DNA of 64,000 nucleotides from Asaia bogorensis (GCA_945905835.1 CAMDQJ010000001.1:62001-126000); one strand, 5' to 3'. Numbered from the stretch's first letter, positions 51,466-60,895 are shown. Program-made: numbers and translations. Notes: generated by a model not told the origin, from the sequence alone.

Positions 51466-52779
51466 TCAGGCCACTGCCATCTCATCGAGGCTTTCGCGCA
51501 AGGCCCGGTCGAGAATGTCGATCGCGCGATCGATCTCGTCGGTCGACACGGTCAGGGGCGGCGCGATCCGCCACACTGAACCGCGTTCCGGGCGGCGGCG
51601 GATGTTCATGCTCAAGCCCATGGCGAAGCACTTTTCCGTTGTCCGTCCGCCCAGCTCATGGTCGGGCTTGCGCGACTTGCGGTCCTTGACCAGTTCCACG
51701 CCGAGCAGCAGGCCCTCGCCGCGCACGTCGCCGATGGCGTCGTAGCGCTGCTGCAGCTCCTCGAGCCGGCCGCGCAGGTAGCCGCCGACCGTGCGCGCCC
51801 GCTCGACCAGATTTTCCTTGGCGATCACCCCCAGCACGGCGAGGCCAACCTCGGCCAGCAGCGGATCGGAGACGTGACTGGTGTAATAGTTGAAACCCTT
51901 ACCATGGACGCTGTCCTCGATCGCCGGCGTCGTGATCGTCGCCGCCAGGGGCAGGCCGCCACCCAGCGTCTTGGATACGCTCATGATGTCGGGGATGACG
52001 CCATGGAACTTGGCGCCGGTCTTGTGTCCGATGCGGCCAAAGGCGGTTTGCGCCTCATCGAAGATCAGCAACATGCCGCGATCGTCGGCGGCCCGGCGAA
52101 GCGCCTGCATGTACGCCTTGGGCGGGACCAAGACGCCGCCGGCGCTGATGATCGGCTCGATGATGATGGCCGCCCGGCGACCGGACGTCTGCATATCGAA
52201 CATCTTGAGGCCGAGCTCGAGACAGGCGAGCGCGGACTCCTCTTCGCTTCCGGCCTGGATGTAAGGACGGTAGGAATTCGGCTCGGGCATGACGAAGACG
52301 CCTGGCACCGGCACGCCGTAGCCCTTGCGGTCGCTGGCAAAGGACACCGCGCTCGTGCCGCCGGTCACGCCGTGCCAGGAACCGCCGACCGCCAGCACCT
52401 CATAGCCGCCGGTGTGCAGCTTGGCCATGCGCAGCGCCGCCTCGTTGCTCTCCGAGCCAGTATTGATGAACAGCGATTTGGTGAGGCCGCGCGGCATCCA
52501 CTCCATGGCGACGGCTTGGCCCAGCTCGGCCACGACCTCGGGGATCATGCCGCTGAAAAGATGAAAGGCCTTGGTGCCCGCCGAGTGGACGGCCGCGACG
52601 ATGGCGGGATGATTGTGCCCAATGGTCGCGCACATCTGGCCCGAAGTGAAGTCGAGGATCTCCCGCCCGGTGTCGTCCTTGACGATCGTCCCCTTTGCCG
52701 AGACAAAAAGGTTCGGGAAGACGTCGCCGCCGTAGCGCGTCAGGTATTCCTTGGCGGCGTCACGCAGTTCTCTATTCAT
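51466..52779 (-). CDS. Class III aminotransferase (2,2-dialkylglycine decarboxylase-like)
   Basis: A 437-residue PLP enzyme: DFTSGQMCATIGHNHPAIV, INTGSESNEAALRMAKLHTG, GSWHGVTGGTSAVSF, LLIFDEAQTAFGRIG, and the PLP lysine near residue 271 in SVSKTLGGGLP. The DFTSGQMCA start and overall order resemble dialkylglycine decarboxylase, which couples decarboxylation to transamination. It is transcribed after the GntR regulator and near a divergent peptide-type binding protein, suggesting use of an imported amino compound. Confidence 0.88.
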   Translation of the reverse strand: MNRELRDAAKEYLTRYGGDVFPNLFVSAKGTIVKDDTGREILDFTSGQMCATIGHNHPAIVAAVHSAGTKAFHLFSGMIPEVVAELGQAVAMEWMPRGLTKSLFINTGSESNEAALRMAKLHTGGYEVLAVGGSWHGVTGGTSAVSFASDRKGYGVPVPGVFVMPEPNSYRPYIQAGSEEESALACLELGLKMFDMQTSGRRAAIIIEPIISAGGVLVPPKAYMQALRRAADDRGMLLIFDEAQTAFGRIGHKTGAKFHGVIPDIMSVSKTLGGGLPLAATITTPAIEDSVHGKGFNYYTSHVSDPLLAEVGLAVLGVIAKENLVERARTVGGYLRGRLEELQQRYDAIGDVRGEGLLLGVELVKDRKSRKPDHELGGRTTEKCFAMGLSMNIRRRPERGSVWRIAPPLTVSTDEIDRAIDILDRALRESLDEMAVA

Positions 52780-52812
52780 GGCTCGATCCTTTCGACCAAC
52801 GGAGGCCGCACA

Positions 52813-53517
52813 TCAGGCGTGCAGCGGGACGTTCGGGCGCTTGTTGAATTTGTCGACATAGGCTTCGAGGACCTCCAGTGCGCCGAGCAGGTGCTTCTGC
52901 AGAAAGAAGCCGACTTCGGTCGGGTCGCGCCGTTTGACCGCCTCGAGTATCTGATGGTGCTCCTTGATCGACTGCGCCAGACGCCCCGGAATGTTGAGGA
53001 GAATGCTGCCGGGGAAGCTGAGCCATGCCTGGTCGATCAGGTCGAGCAGGATCGGATTGTCGGCGGCGGCATAGAGTGTGCGACGAAATTCCAGGTCGGC
53101 CCGCGCCGCCTCGGTGACATCGCCTGCCCGTTTGCCGGCTTCCATTCGACGCACCTGCGCCCGCATCGACGCGAGGCCAGCCTCGGAAAGCTTCGCCGTT
53201 CCGAGTTTGGCGGCTTCCGTCTCCAGCAGGCTGCGCACCCGGTAGATGTTGCGCAGCCGCGGCAGGTCCAACTCGGCGACACGGACGCTGTGATGGCTTT
53301 CCTGGACAAGCATCCCCCGCGCTAGGAGCTCGAGCACGGCTTCGCGTACCGGCGTCGAGCCGAGGCCGAGATCGTTCACGAGTTGCACCTGCCGCAGCGC
53401 TTGGCCGGGTGCGTAGCGACCCGACTGGATGGCGTCGCGCAGGGTGTCGATGGCCAGCTCCCGCTTGGTGCGAAAGCCAGTCAGCATTTTTTCGGCGGGC
53501 AGGGTCGGATGTCTCAT
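52813..53517 (-). CDS. GntR-family transcriptional regulator, FCD type
   Basis: 234 residues: an N-terminal winged helix (TKRELAIDTLRDAIQSGRYAPGQ, LGSTPVREAVLELLARGMLV) and a C-terminal all-helical FCD ligand domain (ADLEFRRTLYAAADNPILLDL, IKEHHQILEAVKRRDP), which binds carboxylate ligands with a metal. It probably controls the adjacent aminotransferase and the divergent binding-protein gene. No ribosome site precedes ATG 53517 or the alternative ATG 53486. An AT-rich palindrome overlaps the first start. Confidence 0.92.
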   Translation of the reverse strand: MRHPTLPAEKMLTGFRTKRELAIDTLRDAIQSGRYAPGQALRQVQLVNDLGLGSTPVREAVLELLARGMLVQESHHSVRVAELDLPRLRNIYRVRSLLETEAAKLGTAKLSEAGLASMRAQVRRMEAGKRAGDVTEAARADLEFRRTLYAAADNPILLDLIDQAWLSFPGSILLNIPGRLAQSIKEHHQILEAVKRRDPTEVGFFLQKHLLGALEVLEAYVDKFNKRPNVPLHA

Positions 53518-53543
53518 TTTATAAAATGTATAGAATAAAATTT
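53516..53543. promoter_or_regulatory. Candidate GntR operator, AT-rich palindrome
   Basis: ATTTTATAAAAT (53516-53527) is a perfect 12-bp palindrome covering the GntR start codon, followed by GTATAGAATAAAATTT, which repeats ATTTTAT in inverted form. It stands out in very GC-rich DNA and lies between the regulator and the divergent transporter gene. Autoregulation is the simplest reading. Confidence 0.5.
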
Positions 53544-53640
53544 GGCGAAGCAAGCACACTGCCGCGGCGCGCCGGGCTCTGTAGAATGCCGGCCACGCTG
53601 CACCTCGAGATGCGGCGCGAACATAGGGAAGGAGACGACC

Positions 53641-55236
53641 ATGCGGCGACACCTGCGGGCGATGGTACTTGGCGGTCTGTCGGCTGCGCTCCTGGCGTCG
53701 GGAGCCGCCGAAGCTCAAAAGAGCGGCGGCATCCTGAAGATGTATCACCGCGACAATCCGCCGAGCGCCTCGCCGCACGAGGTGGCGACCAATTCGACAG
53801 TCATTCCTTTCATGCCTGTGTTCAACAATCTGGTCGTCTACGACCAGGGCGTGGCCCAGAACAGCCCGAAGTCGATCGTGCCCGACCTCGCCAAGTCGTG
53901 GGCCTGGAGCACCGACGGCAAGGACCTGACGTTCAAGCTGCAGGAGGGCGTGAAGTGGCACGACGGCAAACCCTTCACCTCCAAGGACGTCGTCTGCACC
54001 TTCAACCTCGTGACCGGCAAGGGCGAGGACAAGCTGCGCACCAATCCGCGCCAGAGCTGGTACAGCAACGTCGACAAGGTGACGACCAACGGCGACTACG
54101 AAGTCACGGTCCATCTGCAGCGGCCGCAACCGTCGCTGCCGTCACTGCTGTCCTCGGGCTATTCGCCGGTCTATCCCTGTCATGTCCCGGCAGCGCAGAT
54201 GCGCACCAAGCCGGTCGGCACCGGACCCTTCAAGTTCGTCGAGTTCAAGCAGAACGAGGGCGTCAAGCTCACGCGCAACACCGAGTACTGGAAGAAGGGC
54301 CGCCCCTATCTTGACGGCATGGAATTCACCATCGTGCCCAACCGTGGCACCGCGATGCTGAGCTTCATCGCCGGGCGCTTCGACATGACCTTCCCCTGGG
54401 AGGTGACGACGGCGCTGCTCAAGGACATCAAGACCCAGCTGCCGAGCGCGGTCTGCCAGACGACGTCGATGAACAACACCACCAACCTGATCCTGAACCG
54501 CGATGCGCCGCCATTCGACAATCCCGACCTGCGCAAGGCGTTGTCGCTCGCGCTCGACCGCAAGGCTTTCGTCGACATCATCAACCAGGGCGACGCCGAG
54601 CTCGGCGGCATCATGCAGCCGCTCAGCGACGGCGTCTGGGGCATGCCCAAGGCGATGTACGAAGCCGTCCCCGGTTACGGGCCCGACGTGGCGAAGAACC
54701 GCGAGGAGGCGCGGGCCCTGATGAAGAAGGCGGGCTATGGGCCGGACAAGCACCTGGCGCTGAAAGTCTCGACCCGCGGCATCTCGCTCTACAAGGATCC
54801 CGCCGTGATCATGGCCGGCCAGCTCAAGGAGATCTGGATCGACGCCGATGTCGAGATCATCGAGACTGCGCAGTGGTTCACCAAGGTCGCGCGCAAGAAC
54901 TATACCGTGGGGCTCAATACCACGGGCAACGGCATCGATGACCCCGACCAGAACTTCTACGAGAACTTCTCCTGCAAGTCGGAGCGCAACTACACCGGCT
55001 ACTGCAATCCCGAGATCGAGAAGCTGTTCGATGTGCAGAGCCAGGAGCCCGACTTCGAGAAGCGCAAGAAGATCGTCTGGGAGATCGACAAGAAACTGCT
55101 CGAGGACGGCGCCCGGCCGATCATCATGTGGAACCGCGCCTCGGTCTGCATGCAGCCCTTCGTCAAGGGCTACGTCGCCAACGTCAACAGCGTCTACAAC
55201 GGCTTCCGCTTCGAGGATGTCTGGCTGGATAAGTAA
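53641..55236 (+). CDS. ABC transporter family 5 (peptide/nickel-type) binding protein
   Basis: 531 residues with a signal peptide (LGGLSAALLASGAAEA). Typical SBP5 features are LAKSWAWSTDGKDLTFKLQEGVKWHDGKPF, VGTGPFKFVEFK, NPDLRKALSLALDRKAF and YKGYVANVNSVYNG-like C-terminus. It captures peptides or other organics in the periplasm. No permease or ATPase gene is adjacent, so it is an orphan here. It is divergent from GntR with a 123-base gap and ends at a clear terminator. Confidence 0.92.
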   Translation: MRRHLRAMVLGGLSAALLASGAAEAQKSGGILKMYHRDNPPSASPHEVATNSTVIPFMPVFNNLVVYDQGVAQNSPKSIVPDLAKSWAWSTDGKDLTFKLQEGVKWHDGKPFTSKDVVCTFNLVTGKGEDKLRTNPRQSWYSNVDKVTTNGDYEVTVHLQRPQPSLPSLLSSGYSPVYPCHVPAAQMRTKPVGTGPFKFVEFKQNEGVKLTRNTEYWKKGRPYLDGMEFTIVPNRGTAMLSFIAGRFDMTFPWEVTTALLKDIKTQLPSAVCQTTSMNNTTNLILNRDAPPFDNPDLRKALSLALDRKAFVDIINQGDAELGGIMQPLSDGVWGMPKAMYEAVPGYGPDVAKNREEARALMKKAGYGPDKHLALKVSTRGISLYKDPAVIMAGQLKEIWIDADVEIIETAQWFTKVARKNYTVGLNTTGNGIDDPDQNFYENFSCKSERNYTGYCNPEIEKLFDVQSQEPDFEKRKKIVWEIDKKLLEDGARPIIMWNRASVCMQPFVKGYVANVNSVYNGFRFEDVWLDK

Positions 55237-55241
55237 GTTGG

Positions 55242-55270
55242 ACGCGCGCGACTCCAGCCGCGCGTTTTTT
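55242..55270 (+). terminator. Rho-independent terminator
   Basis: ACGCGCG (55242-55248) pairs with CGCGCGT (55259-55265) around a 10-base loop and runs directly into six Ts (55265-55270), 6 bases after the binding-protein stop. Confidence 0.85.
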
Positions 55271-55282
55271 ATGAATCATGAC

Positions 55283-55302
55283 CGCGCCACTGGAGTGGCG
55301 CG
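55283..55302 (-). terminator. Hairpin downstream of livF
   Basis: CGCGCCAC and GTGGCGCG form an 8-bp stem with a 4-base loop, 8 bases past the livF stop. There is no T-tract on the minus strand, so it may act only as a 3' structure. Confidence 0.4.
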
Positions 55303-55310
55303 CCCCAGCA

Positions 55311-56030
55311 TCACTCGATACCGAGATAGATGCGTTGGACGTCTGGATTGTCGTATAGAGACTGCGCCGTGCCTGAAAGCACGGTGCGGCCAACCTGAAG
55401 GACGTAGGCATGATCGGCGGCCTCCAGCGCGAGGTCGACCGACTGCTCGGCGAGCAGGATCGTCTGGCCGGCCTTATGCAGCGCGGCGAAGCTGTCGTAC
55501 ATGGCGTCGACGATGGCCGGTGCGAGGCCGAGGCTCGGCTCGTCGAGCAGCAGGAGTTTGGGATCGCTCATCAGCGCGCGGCCGACCGCCAGCATCTGGC
55601 GCTCGCCGCCCGACATGGTGCCGGCGCGCTGGTTGCGTCGCTCCTTGAGTTTGGGAAACACCGCGTAGACTCGCTCGAGCAGCCCGGCGATGCGCTTGCG
55701 GTCGGAAAGCGGCGTAGCGCCCAATAAAAGGTTGTTCTCGACGCTTTGCTGGGTGAACAGCCGCCAGCCCTCGGGCGACAGCGCCAGGCCCTTGCGCACG
55801 ATGGCATGGGCCGGCTGGCCGGCGATGTTCGCACCGTCGAATTCCACAGTGCCCTTCGACACCGTCGCGATGCCGGCAACCGCGTTCAGGGTCGTAGTCT
55901 TGCCGGCGCCGTTAGAGCCCAGCAGCGCCACGACGGCGCCGCGCGGCACCTCCAGCGAGACGTCGGCCACCCCGATCAGGTCGCCGTAGCGCACCTCTAA
56001 ATTAGAAATCTTCAGCAGCGGCGCGGTCAT
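55311..56030 (-). CDS. livF: Branched-chain amino acid-type ABC transporter ATPase
   Basis: 239 residues: Walker A GSNGAGKTT, signature MSGGERQMLAVGRAL, Walker B LLLLDEPSLGLAP. The length and the C-terminal LYDNPDVQRIYLG are LivF-typical. It energises the membrane pair LivHM together with LivG. Its start overlaps the livG stop (ATGA). The operon order livK-H-M-G-F is standard; the ligand need not be a branched-chain amino acid. Confidence 0.94.
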   Translation of the reverse strand: MTAPLLKISNLEVRYGDLIGVADVSLEVPRGAVVALLGSNGAGKTTTLNAVAGIATVSKGTVEFDGANIAGQPAHAIVRKGLALSPEGWRLFTQQSVENNLLLGATPLSDRKRIAGLLERVYAVFPKLKERRNQRAGTMSGGERQMLAVGRALMSDPKLLLLDEPSLGLAPAIVDAMYDSFAALHKAGQTILLAEQSVDLALEAADHAYVLQVGRTVLSGTAQSLYDNPDVQRIYLGIE

Positions 56031-56761
56031 GGCGCCTTGCCGTGCTTGACCAGCCGGCGGCCGAGATAGGCCTCGATCACGGCGGGATTGCTGGTGACCT
56101 CGCGCGGCGTGCCACGGGCGATCTCGCGGCCCTGGTGAAACACCACGACACGCTGCGCCAGCGAGACGATCACCTCCATGATGTGCTCAACGATGACGAT
56201 GGTGATGCCCCCGCCATGGATACGCCGCACCAGCTCGATCGCCGAGTTCACTTCTGTGGGCGTGAGGCCCGCCATCGCCTCGTCGAGTAGCAGCACCTTG
56301 GGCTCCGAGGCGAGCGCGCGGGCGATCTCCAGCCGCTTGCGGCCGGGCGTGCCGAGGCTCTTGGCCGGCGCGTCGATGACGACGCCAAGGCCAACGCGCT
56401 CCAGCACCGCCTTGGCCTTGGCCCGTGCATCGCGGGCGTTGGGATGGCGCAGCAGGGCGCCGATGGTGACGTTGTCGAGCACCGACATGGATTCAAAAGT
56501 GAGCGGCACCTGGAAGGTGCGAGCGAGGCCGAGGCTGGCGCGCGCTTCCGGCGGCAGGCGTGTGACGTCGACGCCGTTGAACGACACGGTGCCCGACGTC
56601 ACCGGCAGGTCGCCGGTCAGGCAGTTGAAGAAGGTCGACTTGCCGGCGCCGTTGGGCCCGATCAGTCCGAGGATGTCACCCTCCTCGACCGAAACGGACG
56701 CATCGTCGACCGCCTTGAAGGCGCCGAAGGCCTTGGTGACGTTGCGGGCGTCAATCAGCAC
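56027..56761 (-). CDS. livG: Branched-chain amino acid-type ABC transporter ATPase
   Basis: 244 residues from a GTG start inside the livM end (11-base overlap). Walker A is GPNGAGKST and Walker B LLLDEAMAGLTP. The signature region reads LGTPGRKRLEIARAL instead of LSGGQ-like, an altered form that still keeps the downstream RLEIARAL. It pairs with LivF as the second ATPase. Confidence 0.93.
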   Translation of the reverse strand: MLIDARNVTKAFGAFKAVDDASVSVEEGDILGLIGPNGAGKSTFFNCLTGDLPVTSGTVSFNGVDVTRLPPEARASLGLARTFQVPLTFESMSVLDNVTIGALLRHPNARDARAKAKAVLERVGLGVVIDAPAKSLGTPGRKRLEIARALASEPKVLLLDEAMAGLTPTEVNSAIELVRRIHGGGITIVIVEHIMEVIVSLAQRVVVFHQGREIARGTPREVTSNPAVIEAYLGRRLVKHGKAP

Positions 56762-57704
56762 GAGTCACCTTGCGGCGATCGAGCAAGGATAAAAGCCCGC
56801 TCGGCAGGAAGCGGGCGATTATGACGATGATGGCGCCATAGACCACGAAGGTGAGGCCGGCGCCGCGGCCGCCCAGGAAGCTGTTCGACAGTTCCTCGAG
56901 CGGCACCAGGATCAACGCGCCGACCAGCGGACCGAACAGCTGCCCGGCGCCGCCGAGCGCCGCCATCACCAGCATCTTGACCGAAATCAGGATGCCGAAA
57001 CCCGACTCAGGGTCGACGAAGCCGAACATGCAGAGATAGAGCGAACCCGCGAGCGAGGTGAAGGCCGCACTCAGCATGTAGGCATAGAGCTTGTAGCGGC
57101 CGGCCGAGACGCCCAGCGAGCGCGCGGCACGTTCGCTGTCCTTGATGGCGCGGAGATAAAAGCCCATGCGGCCGCGCTCGACCGCCCGGGTCAGCCCGAG
57201 CAGGAACGCCAGCACGACGAGGAAAATATAATAGTGCGGCATCGATGAGATGAAGGAGAGGTCGAAGACCGAGCGCGGCATGGCCGGGCCGCCAAGCCCC
57301 TGCGCCCCGCCCAGGAACTCGCTGGTCGAGCTCAGCACGCGTACTAGTTCGGCGACGGCGATGGTCGCCATGCTGAAATAGTGGCCCGAGAGCCGAAGGG
57401 TCGGCACACCGATGAGCGCGGCGATGCCGACGCTTAGCGCCATACCGACCGGCGCACCGGCGATCGGCGGCCATTCGAGGTGCGTGTAGACCACCACCGA
57501 GGCATAGGCGCCGAAGCCGAAGAACACGGCATGGCCGACCGAGACCTGGCCGGCATAGCCGCCGACGATGTTCCAGGCCGAGGCGCCGATCGCCGCCAGC
57601 AGCACCAGCGTACCCAGCCGCTGATAGACCGGAAATTCCATGGTCAGCAGCGGATAGACGAGCGCTAGGACGACCAGAGCGCCGGGAAGAAGAAAGCGCC
57701 TCAC
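56751..57704 (-). CDS. livM: Branched-chain amino acid-type ABC transporter permease
   Basis: A 317-residue multi-helix protein. GTG 57704 is chosen because it overlaps the livH stop (GTGA); the track ORF start at 58403 is a shadow of livH. LivM features are GYAGQVSVGHAVFFGFGAYAS, RLSGHYFSMATIAVAEL and YLRAIKDSERAARSLGV (the ATPase-contact loop). Confidence 0.93.
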   Translation of the reverse strand: MRRFLLPGALVVLALVYPLLTMEFPVYQRLGTLVLLAAIGASAWNIVGGYAGQVSVGHAVFFGFGAYASVVVYTHLEWPPIAGAPVGMALSVGIAALIGVPTLRLSGHYFSMATIAVAELVRVLSSTSEFLGGAQGLGGPAMPRSVFDLSFISSMPHYYIFLVVLAFLLGLTRAVERGRMGFYLRAIKDSERAARSLGVSAGRYKLYAYMLSAAFTSLAGSLYLCMFGFVDPESGFGILISVKMLVMAALGGAGQLFGPLVGALILVPLEELSNSFLGGRGAGLTFVVYGAIIVIIARFLPSGLLSLLDRRKVTRAD

Positions 57705-58564
57705 GCCTTGCCCATCAGGCCCTGGGGGCGGAACCAGAGGACCAGGACGAAGAGCACGTAGACGATGACGTCCTTGTAGACCGGCCCGATGAGATAGGCC
57801 GAGAGCGATTCGACAACGCCGATGATCAGGCCGGCGACCAGCGCGCCCAAGACGCTTCCGAAGCCACCGAACGAGACGGTGACAAAGGCGATGATGGCCA
57901 GCGTCTCGCCGACCGTCGGCGACGTGGGAAAGAAATTGGCGATCAGCGCGCCGGCGATGCCGGTCGCCGCTCCGGCCATCGCCCAGGCCAACCCCTGCAT
58001 CTGTTGCGGGCGGATGCCCATGAGCTGCGCCGCTGTCGCGTCCTCCGATACCGCCAGCATGCGGCTGCCGATGGCGGTGCGCGTCAAGATCAGGTGCAGG
58101 GCGAGCGTGACCGCAAGCCCCATGCCGCCCGCCAGCACGCGCGAACCCTCGAAGCGGATGCTCAGAAGCTCGAACGAGCCGCCGACTACGGTGTCCGGCA
58201 GGCTGTGGAAGTTGGCGCCGAAGAACCAGAAGGCCGAGTAACGCAGGAACAGCGCCAGGCCGAAGGTGCCGAGGATCTGGGCCAGCATCGGCCCCTTCAT
58301 GATATCGCGCACCAGCAGGAAGTAGCTGGCGATGCCAAGGGTGCCGATCAGCATGGCGGCGATGGGCACCGCCGCAAACGGACCGCCGCCCAGCGCCGTC
58401 CACACCATGACGGCCGCGTACATGCCCAGCATGACGAAGTCGCCGTGCGCGAAGTTCACAACGTTCATCATGCCCCAGATCAGCGTGAGGCCCGACGAGA
58501 AGAGCGCGTAGACGGCGCCAAGCAGCAAGCCGCCCACGATCACCTGTACGAGCGTGATCGACAT
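57701..58564 (-). CDS. livH: Branched-chain amino acid-type ABC transporter permease
   Basis: A 287-residue membrane protein with LivH features: GLLLGAVYALFSSGLTLIWGMMNVVNFAHGD at the N-terminus, MLAVSEDATAAQLMGI as the ATPase-contact loop, and VTVSFGGFGSVLGALVAGLIIG. It starts 28 bases after livK. Confidence 0.93.
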   Translation of the reverse strand: MSITLVQVIVGGLLLGAVYALFSSGLTLIWGMMNVVNFAHGDFVMLGMYAAVMVWTALGGGPFAAVPIAAMLIGTLGIASYFLLVRDIMKGPMLAQILGTFGLALFLRYSAFWFFGANFHSLPDTVVGGSFELLSIRFEGSRVLAGGMGLAVTLALHLILTRTAIGSRMLAVSEDATAAQLMGIRPQQMQGLAWAMAGAATGIAGALIANFFPTSPTVGETLAIIAFVTVSFGGFGSVLGALVAGLIIGVVESLSAYLIGPVYKDVIVYVLFVLVLWFRPQGLMGKA

Positions 58565-58592
58565 GCCGTCGGCCGGCGTCTAGTCGGCCTTC

Positions 58593-59849
58593 TCACCAAC
58601 CCTTGTACGGCATGACGATTTCGGCGGTGGCGCGCGCCTTCGGCCAGATCGCAATGTACTGGCCGCCGCGCATCTGGGTGACCAGGCTCGAGGCCAGCAC
58701 GTTCTGGCCCTTGGCGTCGAACTTCACGCCGTCATAGCCCGTCACCATCTGGTCGGCCTTGAGGTCGGTGGCCATCAGCGCGTCGCGGATCTTGGCCGGT
58801 TCGGTCGAGCCCGCACGGTTGATGGCGTCGGCCATCACGAGGAAGCCCTGCAGGCCGCGTGCCGAGACGTCGTCGAGATCGTCGCCGCCGGCCTTGGTCT
58901 TGTAGAGCGCGTTGAACAGCGCCGGCACGGTGCCCGGCTTGCCGCCGGAGAAGGCCGATCGGTTGACCAGTCCCTCGACCGTGGAGGCCATGCTCTTGAC
59001 GAACGAGGGATCGTTGAAGCCGGCATTGTCGGCGATCATGATTCCCGGCTTCCAGTTCAGCTCCTTCATCGTCTTGGCGTAGAGGATCGCGTCCGAGGTG
59101 TAGGAGATGAAGATCAGCACGTCGGGATTCTTCTCCTTGAGCTGCAGCACCTGCGGCTGCACGTCGCTGGAGTTGGCCGAGTAGTTGATCTTCTGGGTGA
59201 CGCTGAGGCCATCCTTGCCGAACTGGTCGGCAATAACGCTGGCGACCGAGTTACCGTATTCGGTGTTCTCGTGGACGATCGCGATCGAATTGACCTTCTG
59301 GCCCGCCGCCTTCTGTTCCTTGAGGAACTGCGAATAGGCGCGCGCGAAATCGAGGGCGACCGGCGTGGTGCGGAAGAACCACTTGAAGCCACGCTCCGTC
59401 AGGTTGGCGGCGACCGATTCGGCGGTGAGGAAGGGAATGCCGTGGCGCTCGGAGATCGCGCTGGCGGTAAGCGTGATGCCCGATTGATAGGAGCCGATCA
59501 GCGCCACGACTTTCTCTTCGGAGATCAGGCGCAGCGCCTGATTCTGGCCGGCCGCCGGCGTGCCCTGGTTGTCGGCGAAGACGAGCTGGATCTTGGCGCC
59601 CTTGAGACCGGGCAGACCGCCGCCTTTGGCCAGTGGCATGATCTTGGCAAGATCGGCGTTGCCGTTGTTAACGACGTCGGCGCCGACCTCGATTGCCATC
59701 TTGGAGTAGTTGCCGGCACTGGCCGAGTTGCCGCTCAGCGGATAGATGACGCCGATCTTGACCGGCGCCTGGGCAAAGGCGCCGCCGGCAAGGCCGAGCG
59801 CTAGGGCAGCCGTTGCGGCCGCAATCGTTCCACGAATGGCACGCGACAT
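58593..59849 (-). CDS. livK: Branched-chain amino acid-type ABC transporter binding protein
   Basis: 418 residues with a signal peptide (MSRAIRGTIAAATAALALGLAGGAFA) and a Leu/Ile/Val-binding fold: VKIGVIYPLSGNSASAGNY, VALIGSYQSGITLTASAISER, AIVHENTEYGNSVASVIADQFG. The ATG at 59849 follows a GGGAG ribosome site; the track start at 59948 is not supported. Gene order puts it first in the liv operon. This subgroup often binds amides or aromatic acids, so the ligand is open. Confidence 0.92.
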   Translation of the reverse strand: MSRAIRGTIAAATAALALGLAGGAFAQAPVKIGVIYPLSGNSASAGNYSKMAIEVGADVVNNGNADLAKIMPLAKGGGLPGLKGAKIQLVFADNQGTPAAGQNQALRLISEEKVVALIGSYQSGITLTASAISERHGIPFLTAESVAANLTERGFKWFFRTTPVALDFARAYSQFLKEQKAAGQKVNSIAIVHENTEYGNSVASVIADQFGKDGLSVTQKINYSANSSDVQPQVLQLKEKNPDVLIFISYTSDAILYAKTMKELNWKPGIMIADNAGFNDPSFVKSMASTVEGLVNRSAFSGGKPGTVPALFNALYKTKAGGDDLDDVSARGLQGFLVMADAINRAGSTEPAKIRDALMATDLKADQMVTGYDGVKFDAKGQNVLASSLVTQMRGGQYIAIWPKARATAEIVMPYKGW

Positions 59850-59902
59850 TCTTCTCTCCCTGATTGGTGTTCCCCGTTGCGGAAAGCTTCGCACAGCCGA
59901 AC

Positions 59903-60865
59903 TTAGTTTTCGAGCTTGATATTGGCCTTCTGGATCACCGGCGTCCAAGTCTCGGCCTGTTTGGTCAGCGCAGCCTGCAGGCCCTCCGGCGTCGAGAATT
60001 TAGCATCCCCGCCCATGCCGACAAAACGCTCGACCACGGAGGGGTCCTTCAGCACCCTCTCCATGGCCGCACTCAGGATCGCGATGACTTCAGGCGGTGT
60101 GCGGGCGGGCGCGATCATCCCGAACAGCGTGATCGCCTCGAAGCCGGGATATCCCGACTCGGCCATGGTCGGCACGTCGGGCAGCGACGGCGCGCGCTGC
60201 AGACACGTCACCGCAAGTGGCCGCACCTTGCCGGCGCGGATAACCGGCAGGGCCGGGCCGATCTGGTCGAACTGCGTCTGGATGTTGCCGGCCAGCAGAT
60301 CGGCGTTGGCCGGGGCAGCGCCCTTGTAATGCACCATCTCCCACTTGGCTCCCGAGAGCTGGATCAGCCACTCGCCGGCAAGGTGGTTGATCGAGCCGGC
60401 GCTCGACGTACCCATGGAAAGCTTGGAACCGTCGCGCTTGGCCAACGCGACCAGCTCGGCCACCGACTTAGCTGGCACGCTTGGATGCACTTCGAGCACC
60501 ATCGGCTGCTCGAGGATGGTGGTGATGAAGGCGAAGTCCTTGCGCCAGTCGAAGGGCGCCCTGCCGAACAACAGTGGACTGTTGACCAGCGAGTTCGAGG
60601 TCAGCAGTAGCGTGTAGCCGTCGGGTGCCGCCTTGGCGACGATGTCGGCACCAATCATGGCGTCGGCACCCGGCTTGTTCTCGATCAGGAACGGCTGACC
60701 GAGGATCGCTTGCAGCTTCTCGCCGACGATGCGGGCGGCAATGTCGACACCGCCGCCCGGCGCGAAGGGCGCGATGATGCGGATGGGTTTGCTGGGATAT
60801 GTCTGCGCCGAGACGGGCATGGCGAGCGCACAGAGTGCGGCCACGAGCGCGAAGGTACGGATCAT
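59903..60865 (-). CDS. Bug-type (TctC) periplasmic receptor
   Basis: 320 residues with signal peptide (MIRTFALVAALCALAMPVSA) and the Bug start YPSKPIRIIAPFAPGGGVDIAAR. GGGGGAGGA precedes the ATG. It is 53 bases upstream of livK on the same strand, so it may be read into the liv operon, an unusual pairing of a TTT-type receptor with an ABC system. It has the intact PGGGxD-type ligand loop, unlike the TctC at 38456. Confidence 0.91.
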   Translation of the reverse strand: MIRTFALVAALCALAMPVSAQTYPSKPIRIIAPFAPGGGVDIAARIVGEKLQAILGQPFLIENKPGADAMIGADIVAKAAPDGYTLLLTSNSLVNSPLLFGRAPFDWRKDFAFITTILEQPMVLEVHPSVPAKSVAELVALAKRDGSKLSMGTSSAGSINHLAGEWLIQLSGAKWEMVHYKGAAPANADLLAGNIQTQFDQIGPALPVIRAGKVRPLAVTCLQRAPSLPDVPTMAESGYPGFEAITLFGMIAPARTPPEVIAILSAAMERVLKDPSVVERFVGMGGDAKFSTPEGLQAALTKQAETWTPVIQKANIKLEN

Positions 60866-60895
60866 GTTGTGTCCTCCCCCTACTCTTCTTATACC

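Noticed and set aside
51045-51485. Intact 146-residue exported protein
   Set aside because: It lacks a signal peptide and joins two unrelated partial sequences; treated as a chimeric remnant.
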